Shown piece after piece: positions 37,301-49,300 of a DNA stretch of 64,000 nucleotides (within the stretch, counting starts at the first letter, position 1; each line of letters starts with the position of its first letter). The stretch is from Calliopum simillimum (taxonomy: Eukaryota > Arthropoda > Insecta > Diptera > Lauxaniidae). The position numbers and the translations under genes were made by a program. The stretch is taken from contig OX638368.1 of the NCBI GenBank assembly GCA_951812925.1, forward strand, positions 84,054,909 through 84,118,908. The letters run 5' to 3'. The notes under the pieces were generated by a model that had not been told where the DNA came from, did not search any database, and saw nothing but the letters and a program-made list of their open reading frames with translations.

Positions 37301-40300
37301 TTTAACGCCTACTTTAAGAATTTTTTTGGATTTTCTTATGTGTTTTACAAAAAGTTTCAAATTGTCGAATAGTTCATTACAAAAAAAAACGGAAAAATAG
37401 GGAAAAACGCATTTTGGTAACTTATCAGTGAATTGTTTACAACTTTTTCATTTTTCCATCAATTTTCTTAAATGGTATCTTATTTTCTTCGAAAATATAT
37501 AGATTATGATACAAAATAAACAAAATATTAGAGGTATTCACGATCTAGAGTAACGTCCTGAGTAACAGAGTAACAGGGTAACAGTGCACAACTACAACAA
37601 CAAAATATACGTAAGTTACTCTGTTACTCTTTTACCCGTTTAGTCAAGCTATTTTCGAGTGTAAAATAATCTTACACTTTTGCCTTTTTTTACTATTTCT
37701 ATTTCTATAGAAACGTTTGAATTTGTTTATGATTGAGAGGCAATTTTCGTTCATCAAAAATGAAAATGAATGAAAGAAAAATATTCATTTAAAAAATTTT
37801 TTTTTTGTTGTCATCTAAAATTATTTTGAGAAACAAAAAGCAAATATACGTGCAAAGTATTGAGTATGCTCACTATTCAGAGTAACTGAGTGCACTTTTA
37901 CCCTGTTACTCAGCTCGATACTCTAGATCGTGAATAACTCTATTATTTTTTCTTGTATAAATTTGAAGTTGATTTTAATTTTTTCTCAATTTTTTCGAAA
38001 AAAAAAAATGTTTTCTTTTTAGAAATCAATGTATTTCGCCGAAACTAACAAACCAACCAAAAAGTGATGTGAAAATCATTTGTAGGTAATTTAATTACCT
38101 TCAATATGACATATAACAAGTTTAAGCACAAACATTAATTCTTCAGATATTTGTATTTAAATGGAACTATCTTTTTTTTTTTGATCCAAAAACCGAAAAT
38201 AACCGATATCTCGAAAACGACACGAAAGAAAAAAAAATAATGCAATTTTCGGAATCAGCACCCCATTTTACATATAAAATGGATAATGGCATTAAATGGG
38301 AATTTTGGCTGTAAACTAGTGTAATCATTGATTATATAAAAGAAATGTAAAATCAGACTTGCTTATGCATTTTTTCGTTGAATAACAGTTCCACAATATC
38401 ATTAGTTATTTGAATTTTAGAAAACAGAGTTATGAGGACGTTATTTAGTTATTCACAGAGTACTACAAATAAGTCAATATGACCTTACAGCAGGGGGTGA
38501 AATAAGAAAAAATTATTACTGCATGATTTTTTTTTTTGTTTTTATTTGCAATTTTTCAGCAAAATTTTTTTAATGTTAAATAACAGATATCATGGCAATG
38601 ATTCAATTTAAAATTGAAAATTTATAGTGAAATTTTCTTCGAATGCACCTTCGTCTTCGCTATTTTCCATTTCTCTTGCATTTATAAAAATATGTTTAAA
38701 GTAGAGTTCCCGAGTACTACTTTTTAGCCTAGATTGGTGAGGTTAGACAAATTAAGCTGTATAGCTGAAAACTTGTCGAGTAGAAAGAGACTCCAATTAA
38801 GCAGACATAAAGAAAAGAAACAAGAAATCCAAAGACGTGGAATAAATTTCGAAGATTTCATTATTCAATATTAAATTTCTTACGTTGGTAGGTGATTAGA
38901 TGATTACAGCTTGATGTTCCAAAATCGAAAGCGGAAGTTGGAGAATCAAAAATGGCTTACGTTAAAAAAGTTATGATTAAAATTCTCATGTTATATTTTA
39001 AATTTCACGGGTTGGCACCCATTCATTACTCGAAGGCAGTAAAACATACCAAAAAGAATAGGATGTTACAGTGCCCTTCAAATTATTGCAAGTTATTTGG
39101 CTTAAACATAATCAACGGTTATATGCGAAACAAGATAAGTATTTAGTTTCAACCAATAACGCAAAACAAAGTATTATGAATTTGGGTAAATTATTATTAC
39201 AATTTTTTACAATATTCTGAAGTTATTACTGCAAATTTGATGTTATTACTGCAGAAATAGGGTATTACTGCAGCTTATTTCAATGCCTGCCTTACATCAT
39301 ATGCTAAGAAATTGCACACGAATAATTAGCATAATAGAAAAGCCGATGAGCGTAAAAAATATGTTTTTTGCGTTTTAATGTGCACAAATAACTAGAATTG
39401 TTGTACAGTCTTTAATATGAGAAACAAAAGGGTGCACCACATTACCCGCATAGTCCACATTACCCTAAATTACTCTAAGCAACTTTGACTTAAAATATTG
39501 TTTACAATTGAAAAAAAATATTTCAATTAAATTTTAAAAAGATTTAAGTCTTTTAGCTGATTTTGGGAAAATTTACGCGCACATTGTGTTTTTGGCTAAA
39601 AACCTGTAGTGCGAACTTGAGTCATAGGCTTGGGTATATAAGAGTTCTAGATTGTTGATTTGGCATTGGAGTTTTTATACCCTACACCCAGGGTATATTC
39701 ACTTTGTCATTCAGTTTGTAACGTAGAGAAGGGGCGTGGCAGATAAAGAAAAGTATATATTCTTGATCAGCGTCACCTACTGAGTCGATATAGCCATGTC
39801 CGTCTGTCTGGCTGGGTGTACGTGGAAATACACTTTCTGGGAAAACAGAGCAAGATAATTCAATGAAATTTGGTACACTGCCTCCGTCGTCAAAGTTAGC
39901 TCGTGGGATTGAAAATGAGCTAAATCGGTCAACGGACACGCCTACCGCCCATACAAAAAATATATTCAAAATGCAACTTTAGGAGTATTTTTCACGACAA
40001 TGCAACCGACGTGGCACCTCCCATATAAGCAAAAATTCAAAACGCTATACTGAATGCATCTTTGGAGATAATCGAACTAAATTTTACACCGACACTAAGG
40101 ACTATAAATGCACGCTCAGAGCTAAAACTAGACGAACTCGGACAAAAGGGCGTGGCGCTTCTCATATAAGCAAAAGTTTCAAAACGGCCCTTAAATTCAA
40201 ATGACTGTGAAAATAAAATTTTTACTTAAACAACTCTTAAGCTCACACTGTGAAATTGGCCCTTAATCGTTTAAAAGTAGGCGCGTCACTCGTTTGATTG

Positions 40301-43300
40301 CGCCTACTTTCTGACCCGTGGAAGGTATTAATAATTGGCACATCCATACTAAATTTCATCAAAATAGCTCGTCTTTTTTACGGGATATAAAGCGATAAAG
40401 TTCTTATCGATTAATCGTCAAAAAAGTGGGCGTGACACTTGTTGGAATGCGTCCACTGGAAGGCATTAATATTCGGCACCTACGTACCAAATTTCATCAA
40501 AATAGCTCGTCTTTTATACGAGATATAACGTGATAAAGTTCTTAACGATTAATCGTTAAAAAAATGGGAGTGCCATTTGTTTGATTACGCACTCCGTGTG
40601 AGAGCGCGAGCCGTTTTGGCTAAAAAGAACCAAAACATCCTTCAGCACCAATAATATGACCACGACTATATCAAAAGATGAAAGAAATAAGTTGCTATTT
40701 ATTACCTTGGCGTATATGGCCCATGGGCACGACCCCCCATCTGCTAACCTCCAGAACCTAATCCAAGCAGCAGAAACCGCAAAATACAATATCGTAATTG
40801 GTGCTGATGCAAACGAACATAATACCCTTTGGGGAAGTAGCGATACTAACAGCAGAGGCGAGTCTCTTCTCAACAATTTGAATACCACTAATTTATGAAT
40901 AGGTAACCGCGGTAATGTACCAACTCTTGTTACTTATGTTGGTCCATCAAGGCAAAATGTATAAGATTTGATCCTTTTTAATGAAAACTTTTTAATTTAA
41001 ACTTAAAAACTGGCTTATTCTCAAGAAGGCCTATTTCTCTGACCAAAAATAAATACATCGTCTAACAACCAATTTTTGTTCAACTACAAAAAATAAAAAA
41101 ATTATAAGAAACCCTTGCAAAACTAACTCAAACTAAGCTCGCATGTTTAAGCACTACTCCAGTTAGTACTATTCAGCAGGCTGGGGAATTAAATGAAACA
41201 ATTTCGACCATTTTACTGAAGGCTTTTCATATTATTTGCCCAGTTAAATACTCTTCTAAAAAACCTCAACTACCATGGTGGAACAAGGAACTTCCTGAAA
41301 AGAGAAAGAAAATACAATCTCTGTTCAAACAAGTTCGCAAGGAGAATACTTACACCGCTTGGAGTGAATATAGGCTTTAGCTTAGGAAATTTAAAACTAT
41401 TTTACGTAAAGCTCAACGATTAAATTTTTAGGGTGCAGCAAAATTCAAAAAAAAAAAAAATAAAAAAATTAGTGCATCAAAAATTATCATAGATTAAGAT
41501 CTGAAAGCAAAGACTGCATACTTATTAGTTTTGGCCAAAACCCCTGAAAAGATGACCCGACCGGAGCTTGAATGAAGGCCAAAAAAATAGTGTTTTTTCA
41601 CAGTTTTTTTTAACTGATTTCAAAAACCATGAAATTAATGGTAGTATTTCAACCCAAATCTTTGAAAGGGATTGATTTTCTACATTTTTAGATTTTTTCT
41701 CATTGCTCTACAGCGAAGTGTTTGCCCTATGGAAGTCCCGGAAGATGTTCAAATTTTGTGATTCAAAAAAAGGATTTTTTTGCTATATAACAAGATACAA
41801 GAGACACATAGGGGGTTATCGTGAATCAAAATTCCCGGGGAAATTTCTTAAAGGTATTTCAATTTGCTATAAGATAAAATTATGTTGACTTATTTAATTC
41901 AGTTTAAAAAAAATTTTCATTATTTTTTGCCTGAAACCTCAACTTGACCTTGACCTCTCTTGCGGGCCGGGTTATCGTTATCCGATCGCCGTGAAACTTC
42001 ATAGTATTTGTTTTTATGACCATTAGAAGGATTTCAGAGGGCGGCATCAACGAAAATCAGAGAATCGTAAAATAAGCGCATGCCTAATGTGTTATTGCTT
42101 CATTTTCCTAAACACTCGATAAACACTCCTCGTCGATCCAATATGTTTCCAGACTCCAAATTTAGAAACGAGACGACGATAAAAACTAAAACATCTTAAA
42201 AACGACAATTAAAACGCCAAGGGGAATATGGGTGATTATCTTTTTTGTAAAATTTATACAAATTTCTCACATTAAATTATTCTATACCAAAACTATATAA
42301 ATTTTAAATCAAATTTCTTATAAAAAACTAAATTTAAAACAATATAGTAGAAAATATGAACTAAGCGAAAAAAAATTTTTTTTTCGTTTGTTCATAGCTC
42401 CTGGCTAAAAGTTGTTCTTTGGCTTCAAGCTCTGGGGGCCCCTGTTCCATGGAACACCGATAGTTTCGCCCAATTACAGAACTTATCTTCTATATCGTCG
42501 GGTTGTAACTATAACTACACATCTAAATTTTTTGATATTTTGATACACAGAAACATGAAGAAAAAATGGTTCTATGCCTCAGTCTAGTCGGTTTTTGAAA
42601 TGTGGTCCCTATCCTGTATATCTTAAGAAATAAAAAGCACAAAACTTCAAAATCTCATACAAAATTAGATTTTCAAAAAACTTAAAAAGAGTTTTCGTCA
42701 AAACAATAAAAATGTAGATGTCTAGTTGTCGTTTTAACCCGTCGATATATAGCTGACAGCATTGTTACATCGCCACGTTTCCCTCGTTCAAGTCTCGTTT
42801 ATTTTTTGTAATGCTCTCTGTTCTCTAGGACAGAGGGCCTAGGGCATTTTGCGCGTAATGCCACCCTATAGTTACGCCACTGGTGCACTGGTGTCTACCA
42901 TAATTTTTTTTACTTTAGTTTTTTAAGAAAGTTGAATGCATACTTGGAATTTTTAAACTTTCGTCGAACTTTTGAACATTTTCAATATACTACAACTTTT
43001 TGCATATTTACATTTAATTCCATAGTACCTGGAGACCGATCCTTGCTCGGTCAACAATCTGATCTTATTATTTTAGCCGATGTTTTTATTCATAGCTATT
43101 TTTTGTTATGAAACTCGTACCGTTTCACCTCTAATGGTTATGCTTTCAAAATGATAAATTAACCGATGAGAGTAATAATAACAAAAAACTCGGAAAGTAT
43201 CGAATGGTATACAAAAATATCAAAAACTAAATTTTTTTTTGAAATAGAATGCCCTAAAATAAATAAATGGGATATGCCACGCACCCAAAATATTTCGTCT

Positions 43301-46300
43301 TTTGTATGAGAGTGTGGCTATTTGATGCTATTAATAAAAAAAAATTTCACTTTTTCTTGTAGCTACGCTGTAAGACAGAACACAGCGTCCTTTTCAACTT
43401 CAAGCAAGGATATTTCAAAATCCTTCAGGTATAATGACAGTTCTGCTGATGAAGACGGATTCAGCGTCAAAAAGTGCATAAGACTGCATAAAAGAATAAA
43501 AAGTTCATTCCATTTTTTTTTTTTTGTGACTGAGTTATTAACCAAAATGTTTACTTTGATAAAAAGTGGGAGTGGCAATTATTGAACAAAACCTACTTTT
43601 CGTTATGCTTGAGATACTCATTATCCAGATCCGTATACCAAATTTCATCAAAATATGTCGTACCATTTGCGAGAAATAGCATTTAATGTATTTTACTTGT
43701 ATGGGAGGTTCCACGCGCACCGGCGAATTTCGCCTACTTTAAGTTTGTAGGTGCCTAAGAGCAAGTAGACTCCCTACAGTTAAATTCAGAAAGATTGCTT
43801 TAGTGGTTTTCTTTTTATAGCGTATTATATTTTTGTGGGCGGTGCCACGCCCTTCCATGAGTTTCCCAATGTAAAGGCATATTAATACTTGTTTTTAGGG
43901 GTGCAATCTCTTAATTTGTCATTAAAATTTTTGGAGTCGTTTTTGAGTAATATTGTATCAAAATTTTCAATGGTTAAAAAGGGTGCGTGGTATTTTTTCG
44001 ATACCGCTCACTTTTCGGTTATAACAAGATATTAATAAGCAGTACCTACATACGAAATTTCATTTAAACATCTTGTAACAATTGCGAGAAATAGCATTTA
44101 ACAAATTTTACTTGTATGGGAGGTTCCACGCGCAACGGCGATATTTCGCCCACCTTCAAATCGGAGATGCTCTATAGCAATTAGGCTCCTCACACTTAAT
44201 TTCAGAATGTTTGCTTTATTAGTTTTCTTTTTATACTGTTTTATATTTCTGTGGGCGGTGCCACACCCTTTAACGTGTTTCCCAATATAGTGGTGTATCA
44301 CATATTAATCCTTGTTTGCAGAGGTAACATCTCCTAAATTTTCATTAAAATTGTTTCGAGTAATATTGAATCAAAATTTTCAAGGGCTGAAAAGTGGGCG
44401 TGGCACTTCTCCGATCCCGTCCACTTTTTGTCTGTTACAAGGTATTATCAAGCCGTACCCGCTCACCAATTTCATCAAAATATCTTGTATAGTTTGCGAG
44501 TTATGACTAAGTCAAATTTAAAATTTAGGGCAGGGCTACGCCCCCTGGTGAGCATTTACAAAGTTCAAACCTAGCTCATCCTTCATTGTATGCTAATATC
44601 TAACTCTATTCAAAGTTTCATTAAAATAGCTGTAGCCGTTTTCGAGAAAAAATATTGGCACAGAAATAAGTACAAAAAACAAACAAACATACAATTTTAG
44701 CTCGTATAAGAAGAGAAGATTTATCATTATACATATAGTCGCCCGAAATTTTGTTTGCTCCAACGCCGCTTCGTTAAAACAACAAAAACAAATAACTTAG
44801 CGCTTGTGTCGATACAGGTTATTTGGTTATGCCTTCTTAACGATTCCATTCAAAAATATCAAAAAATAAAAACAACCAAAAAAAAAGTCCAATGAAAAAC
44901 ATCCAAAAAAACCATAAAAAAAACATCCAAAAATAAAACCATCCAATAAAAATGTGTCCAACATTCATTTTCCATCAAAATAATTTAATTCAATTTAATA
45001 AAATCCATTATTTTTTTTATTTGGATTTTAATTTTAGGACATTTTTTTTGATGTTTTCATTTTTGGATGTTTTTTTTTTTTTTGATATTTTTCACTGGAT
45101 GGGGCAAAAAGGCAAAATGTGACATTTTATTCGAACGATAACCGCAAAACTTACTTTTGGTGGTTTTGAAAAATCATGATTGCTCATTATAATTGTTTAA
45201 GTTCTGAGTAATTAAAAAAATTCGAAAAGTTCTTGTTATATTGTGTATTTTACTATGCATATCTTACGAGCATATTCTGTACGTTTTTGAGAATTATTTA
45301 AGCGCTTGGTACTAGTTATTTATGTCTGTTTACCACAAGATGCATTGCGTGCATATTATATATTACAAAAAGAAAGTGAAACATTGTATAGTAAACATTA
45401 TATAGTAAACATTAGGAGTGTTCGTTTTCAAAAAACTTTTTACCCAAATAGCAGGTTTTTACCCGAAAAGCGTTCGTTTACGCAAAAAAAACTTGGAAAT
45501 TAGGGAAAATAAAAATGTAGAACGTGTCAAATGTAGAACGTGTCATTTGTTTACAAATTAATTGTCAAAAAGCACTGACGTAATTTCTGGGCACGAAAAG
45601 TGATCTTGTGCGTTCGTTTACTTTTTACATGTTTTGCCAAAAAAGAGCGTTATTTACTTGCTCTAACGCGTTTCACAGTTCTACAGGATTAAGCCCAGAA
45701 AACTAAAGAACACTCCTTGTTTACACTAAAACTTTATATTTATAAGTGACCCCTACGATAGTTTTGCCAAAATATTAGGCATGTTTCTATTGACGCGTAC
45801 ATATATGTAAACAATTGTGTTTATTTTTAAATTACGATAACTCAAGAACGGTGAGTGGGACGATAAAAAGTGCGCGGATCTCTTTTTTATGCATGCTTTC
45901 CTATGGAAAAAATTGTCGTTTAAGTAAACCGTTTAATAAAAACCGATTTTTTGACGTTTATCGCTACTAACGTAAAAAAATGGTTTAAAAAGCGTGTGAC
46001 TTTCCATGAATGATGTAATTGCACTTTTATTCGCGACCCACGCTTCTTGAGTTATCACAATTGTATATACGCGCCAAAGCAAACACGCATATTATGTGAG
46101 TACTAAAAATTTAAACTTACAAAATCTTGTCTAATATCATTAAAGTCTTTTCCATATTTGTCTAAAGCTTCTTCAAATAGGTTAGCTTCAGATGCACTCC
46201 AATCTTCAATTTCGTCTCGACATAGCACCGGTCCTGTCGAAGGTACTAATGAACACATTGCATCTTCGATAGAATAATTGTGTTTATGTAAAATATCCAT

Positions 46301-49300
46301 TGCATGGAACTAGTTTTAATTAATGTAATTAATAGAAATGTAGAAAGAAAATAGTAATTATTGGAATATACCAAGGTAATATCGCGACTTGCTGCGGCAG
46401 CAGACATATGCAAGGAAGGTTGCTTAACAGAACTACTACAATCTAATGCTCGCGCAAATGTTCCGATTGACCGAGAAACAACTAAAAACTGGTCGAGTTT
46501 TCGATCTGTTAAATTATGATGGGGCGTCCAAATAATCGATTCGAGTTCCTCTAATTTACGGTCATCAGTCGTGACATCTTTAAGCTTTGTAGGAATCTCA
46601 CTTTGGTATCGACTGCCAACTCTTATCTCACCTTTATCAGCAAGCAATGTTTTTTGATTTGGATCGAACACCAAGCAGTAGAAAAATGTATCCTTAAATA
46701 ATAAAAAAAATAATTATTTTTTTTTTTTACTTATTAAGAAAAATAAATAAAGCAACAACATAAGAATGAATGCAGAAAATTGAATTAAGCCTTAACATAT
46801 TTAATAGCTTGGGGCGAAATTTACAACTCACGTCTTTATTTAGATAACTCTGTAAGGATTCAGTTTCATTGAGTAGTGTCACTGAACATTTTCCTCTTAT
46901 TTGTGTGGCAGGCAAAGTTTCAACTTGTCGAGAAAGAAATAATTCTCTATGTTTTATCTGGTGTCGTTGTTTGGATGTTAATGATTCGCCTTTGTCAGAA
47001 GAGCTATTGCCAGAAGAAGTGATTGGACTTGTGCGATCTTCATCTAATGATGCTGTCAAGTTGAAATAATTGTTATTTTTTATATATATACTTAGTTTTG
47101 TAAGCACTAATAATTATATTTACAGTGGGGAGCAGAATTGAGTAAATTAATACTAAAGCAAATGGTTTGAATTTTTAGAGTTTATTTTAAATTTTATTGA
47201 GCTATCAGATGTCATTAATTTGAGTCTGGAAATTTGTCATGCAAAATTTTTTTTGATAAAAAACCTCACAACACTCGATTTTTTGTATATATGATTTTGG
47301 GAGAAAATACACTTGTTTAATATTTTTAGTTTAGTCAGGAGGGCGTTGATATTTTTACCAGTTTAATGTAATTGAAATTGTTCTAGCCAATATATAAACA
47401 ATTCATCTTGTTATGTTTGTTTATTTACCACAATTCTTGGCCAAAACTACCATAAGGTTTTTAATTGTATTGCCGACATTTTTTTCGTTTTTTTTTTTGT
47501 AGTGTGACCCAAATTTCATAAAACTGGAAAATAATGTTTAACTGATAATTTTATGGCACGTTACTTTTATGATGAAAATGGATTACATTCAAAAGAAAGA
47601 AGACTAACCCAAAATTAAATTCCTTTAACATCGTTCACATAGAAATGCTCCAGCATATAATTACACTTTTCAAACAAAAAATCTTAAACAAACCAATATT
47701 ATCATAACAATATTTTTTGTTATTAAATTACTCTACGCAATCTATGGGTACCAACCAAATCCAATAAAATTTGGGTCACTACCAAAAAACCACAAGAAAT
47801 GTAGGCAATACACTAAAAAATCTTTTCGTAGTTCTAGCCAAGATTTGTGCTAAGTGGACAAACATAACAAAATAAATTATTAATATATTGGCTAAAATCA
47901 ATCTTAAGCTCAACGCCCTCCTGACTAAACTAAAAATATTTAACAAGTGTATTTTAGGGTGCAGCACGTTTTCGAAATAATGGGAAAATTATAGGTTGCA
48001 TCAAAGATTATCTTAGGAACAGTCCTTATTACAAAGACTGCATACTTAGTTTTGGTCAAAACCCCCGAAAAGATGGCCCGCCCGGGGCTTGAATGAAGGT
48101 CAAAACGACAAAAATCATTGTTTTTTCGCAGTTTTTTTATTTTATCTCAAATACCACGAAACTATTGGTAGTAATTCTTCCTAAATCTTTGAAAAGAATT
48201 AATTTTCTACATTTTTTGCATTTTTCTCATTGCTCTACAGTGAAGTTTGCCCTATGGAAGTCCCGAAAGAAGTTAAAATTTTTTGATTCAAAAAACGGCT
48301 TTTTTCCTATAACTCAAGATACAAGAGACACACAAAAACTTTAGAGCTCTATAAATGTAGGAAATCTGATTTCCTATAGTTTTGCTTCGAAATCTTGATT
48401 CCAAAAGCAAACGGTTTTCCGCTAGAGGCCGAAATTTGTTAAAAATAATTGTGTATCAATCATGAAAAAGCGACCTTTTATTGTTTGGTTTTAAAATATA
48501 CCCAAAAATTTGATTAAAAACTAATGAAAAAACTAAAAGCTTCTAAACATGGTCTTCAGAATGGAAATCGGATTGAAATTGCGCGAGATATGATAATTTT
48601 TACACACTTGGTATTTTTTGTAAAGTTAAAATTTTGGGTATTTTTGTTTCACATCCATGTTTTGCATCCACAACTTAAGATTTTTTTATGATTATTACTT
48701 TACGTTAAAGGACGATTAACAGCGCAACTTTCAGGACCAAGAATATCAAAATCGATTTGTAGTTTCCTTGCGAATTTCAGCCTGAGAGTTTGGATTTTTT
48801 TCCATTTTTGTCAAATACGGCTTTTTTTGAGTATGAGCGACTGTATGCCCTTAATACCGTAAAAAATGTGTACTATTATATCCCAAGAACTGTAGGAAAT
48901 ATATTTTGCTTTATTTTGGTCCTGATAGTCATCTTTCCACAGCTAACAGTTTGTGCCCTAGGGGCCGATTTTTGTGATAAAAAAATCTAATTTTTAGAAA
49001 TTTTTATTTCGAAGCGACCTTTTGATGTTTTTGCTTGCAAATTTTTCCAAAATTTTTGTAAAAAATTTAAGAAAAGTTTAAAAGCTTGAAATTTACGCGA
49101 GATATGACAGTTTTTATATACTCTGTGATACAAAAATATAACCAAAAATCATATCTGCACAATAAAAAATACTCTTATGTCTCTCTCTTATAACTTTTAT
49201 ATCTTGCGGAAATTCCAACCGATTTTTTTTTTAAAAACTATGTTTGAAAGCCTTTAACTTTTTCTTAAGTGCCTTTTTAAAATTTTTGGAAAATTTGCAA

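Larger units (their letters stand above)
36237..38322. mobile_element. Foldback element with insertions in its loop
   Basis: Left ACACTAGTTTACA pairs with right TGTAAACTAGTGT; arms pair through TTTCGTGTCATTTTCGAGAC and CTCGAAAACGACACGAAAG. The loop region near 37100 holds a piggyBac-like MITE and one arm holds a TA element. A single arm of this family is at 59283-59420. Confidence 0.75.
35256..39475. mobile_element. TA-flanked element, host of a five-layer nest
   Basis: GAGTAACTTAGGGTAATGTG at the left is mirrored by CACATTACCCTAAATTACTC at the right, with TA outside (35254-35255, 39476-39477). Its own motif GGGTAATGT(GG) recurs near 35461, 36110, 36205 and 39435. Most of the 4.2 kb between consists of younger insertions (35590-36032, 36237-38322, 38488-39292). 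Confidence 0.65.

Noticed and set aside
42855..42900. hAT right end ending GTTACGCCACTG
   Set aside because: No left partner and no clear 8-bp duplication, so no element is claimed.
46869..47069. Plus-strand open frame of 66 codons
   Set aside because: Antisense shadow of the BAH exon at 47052-46832.
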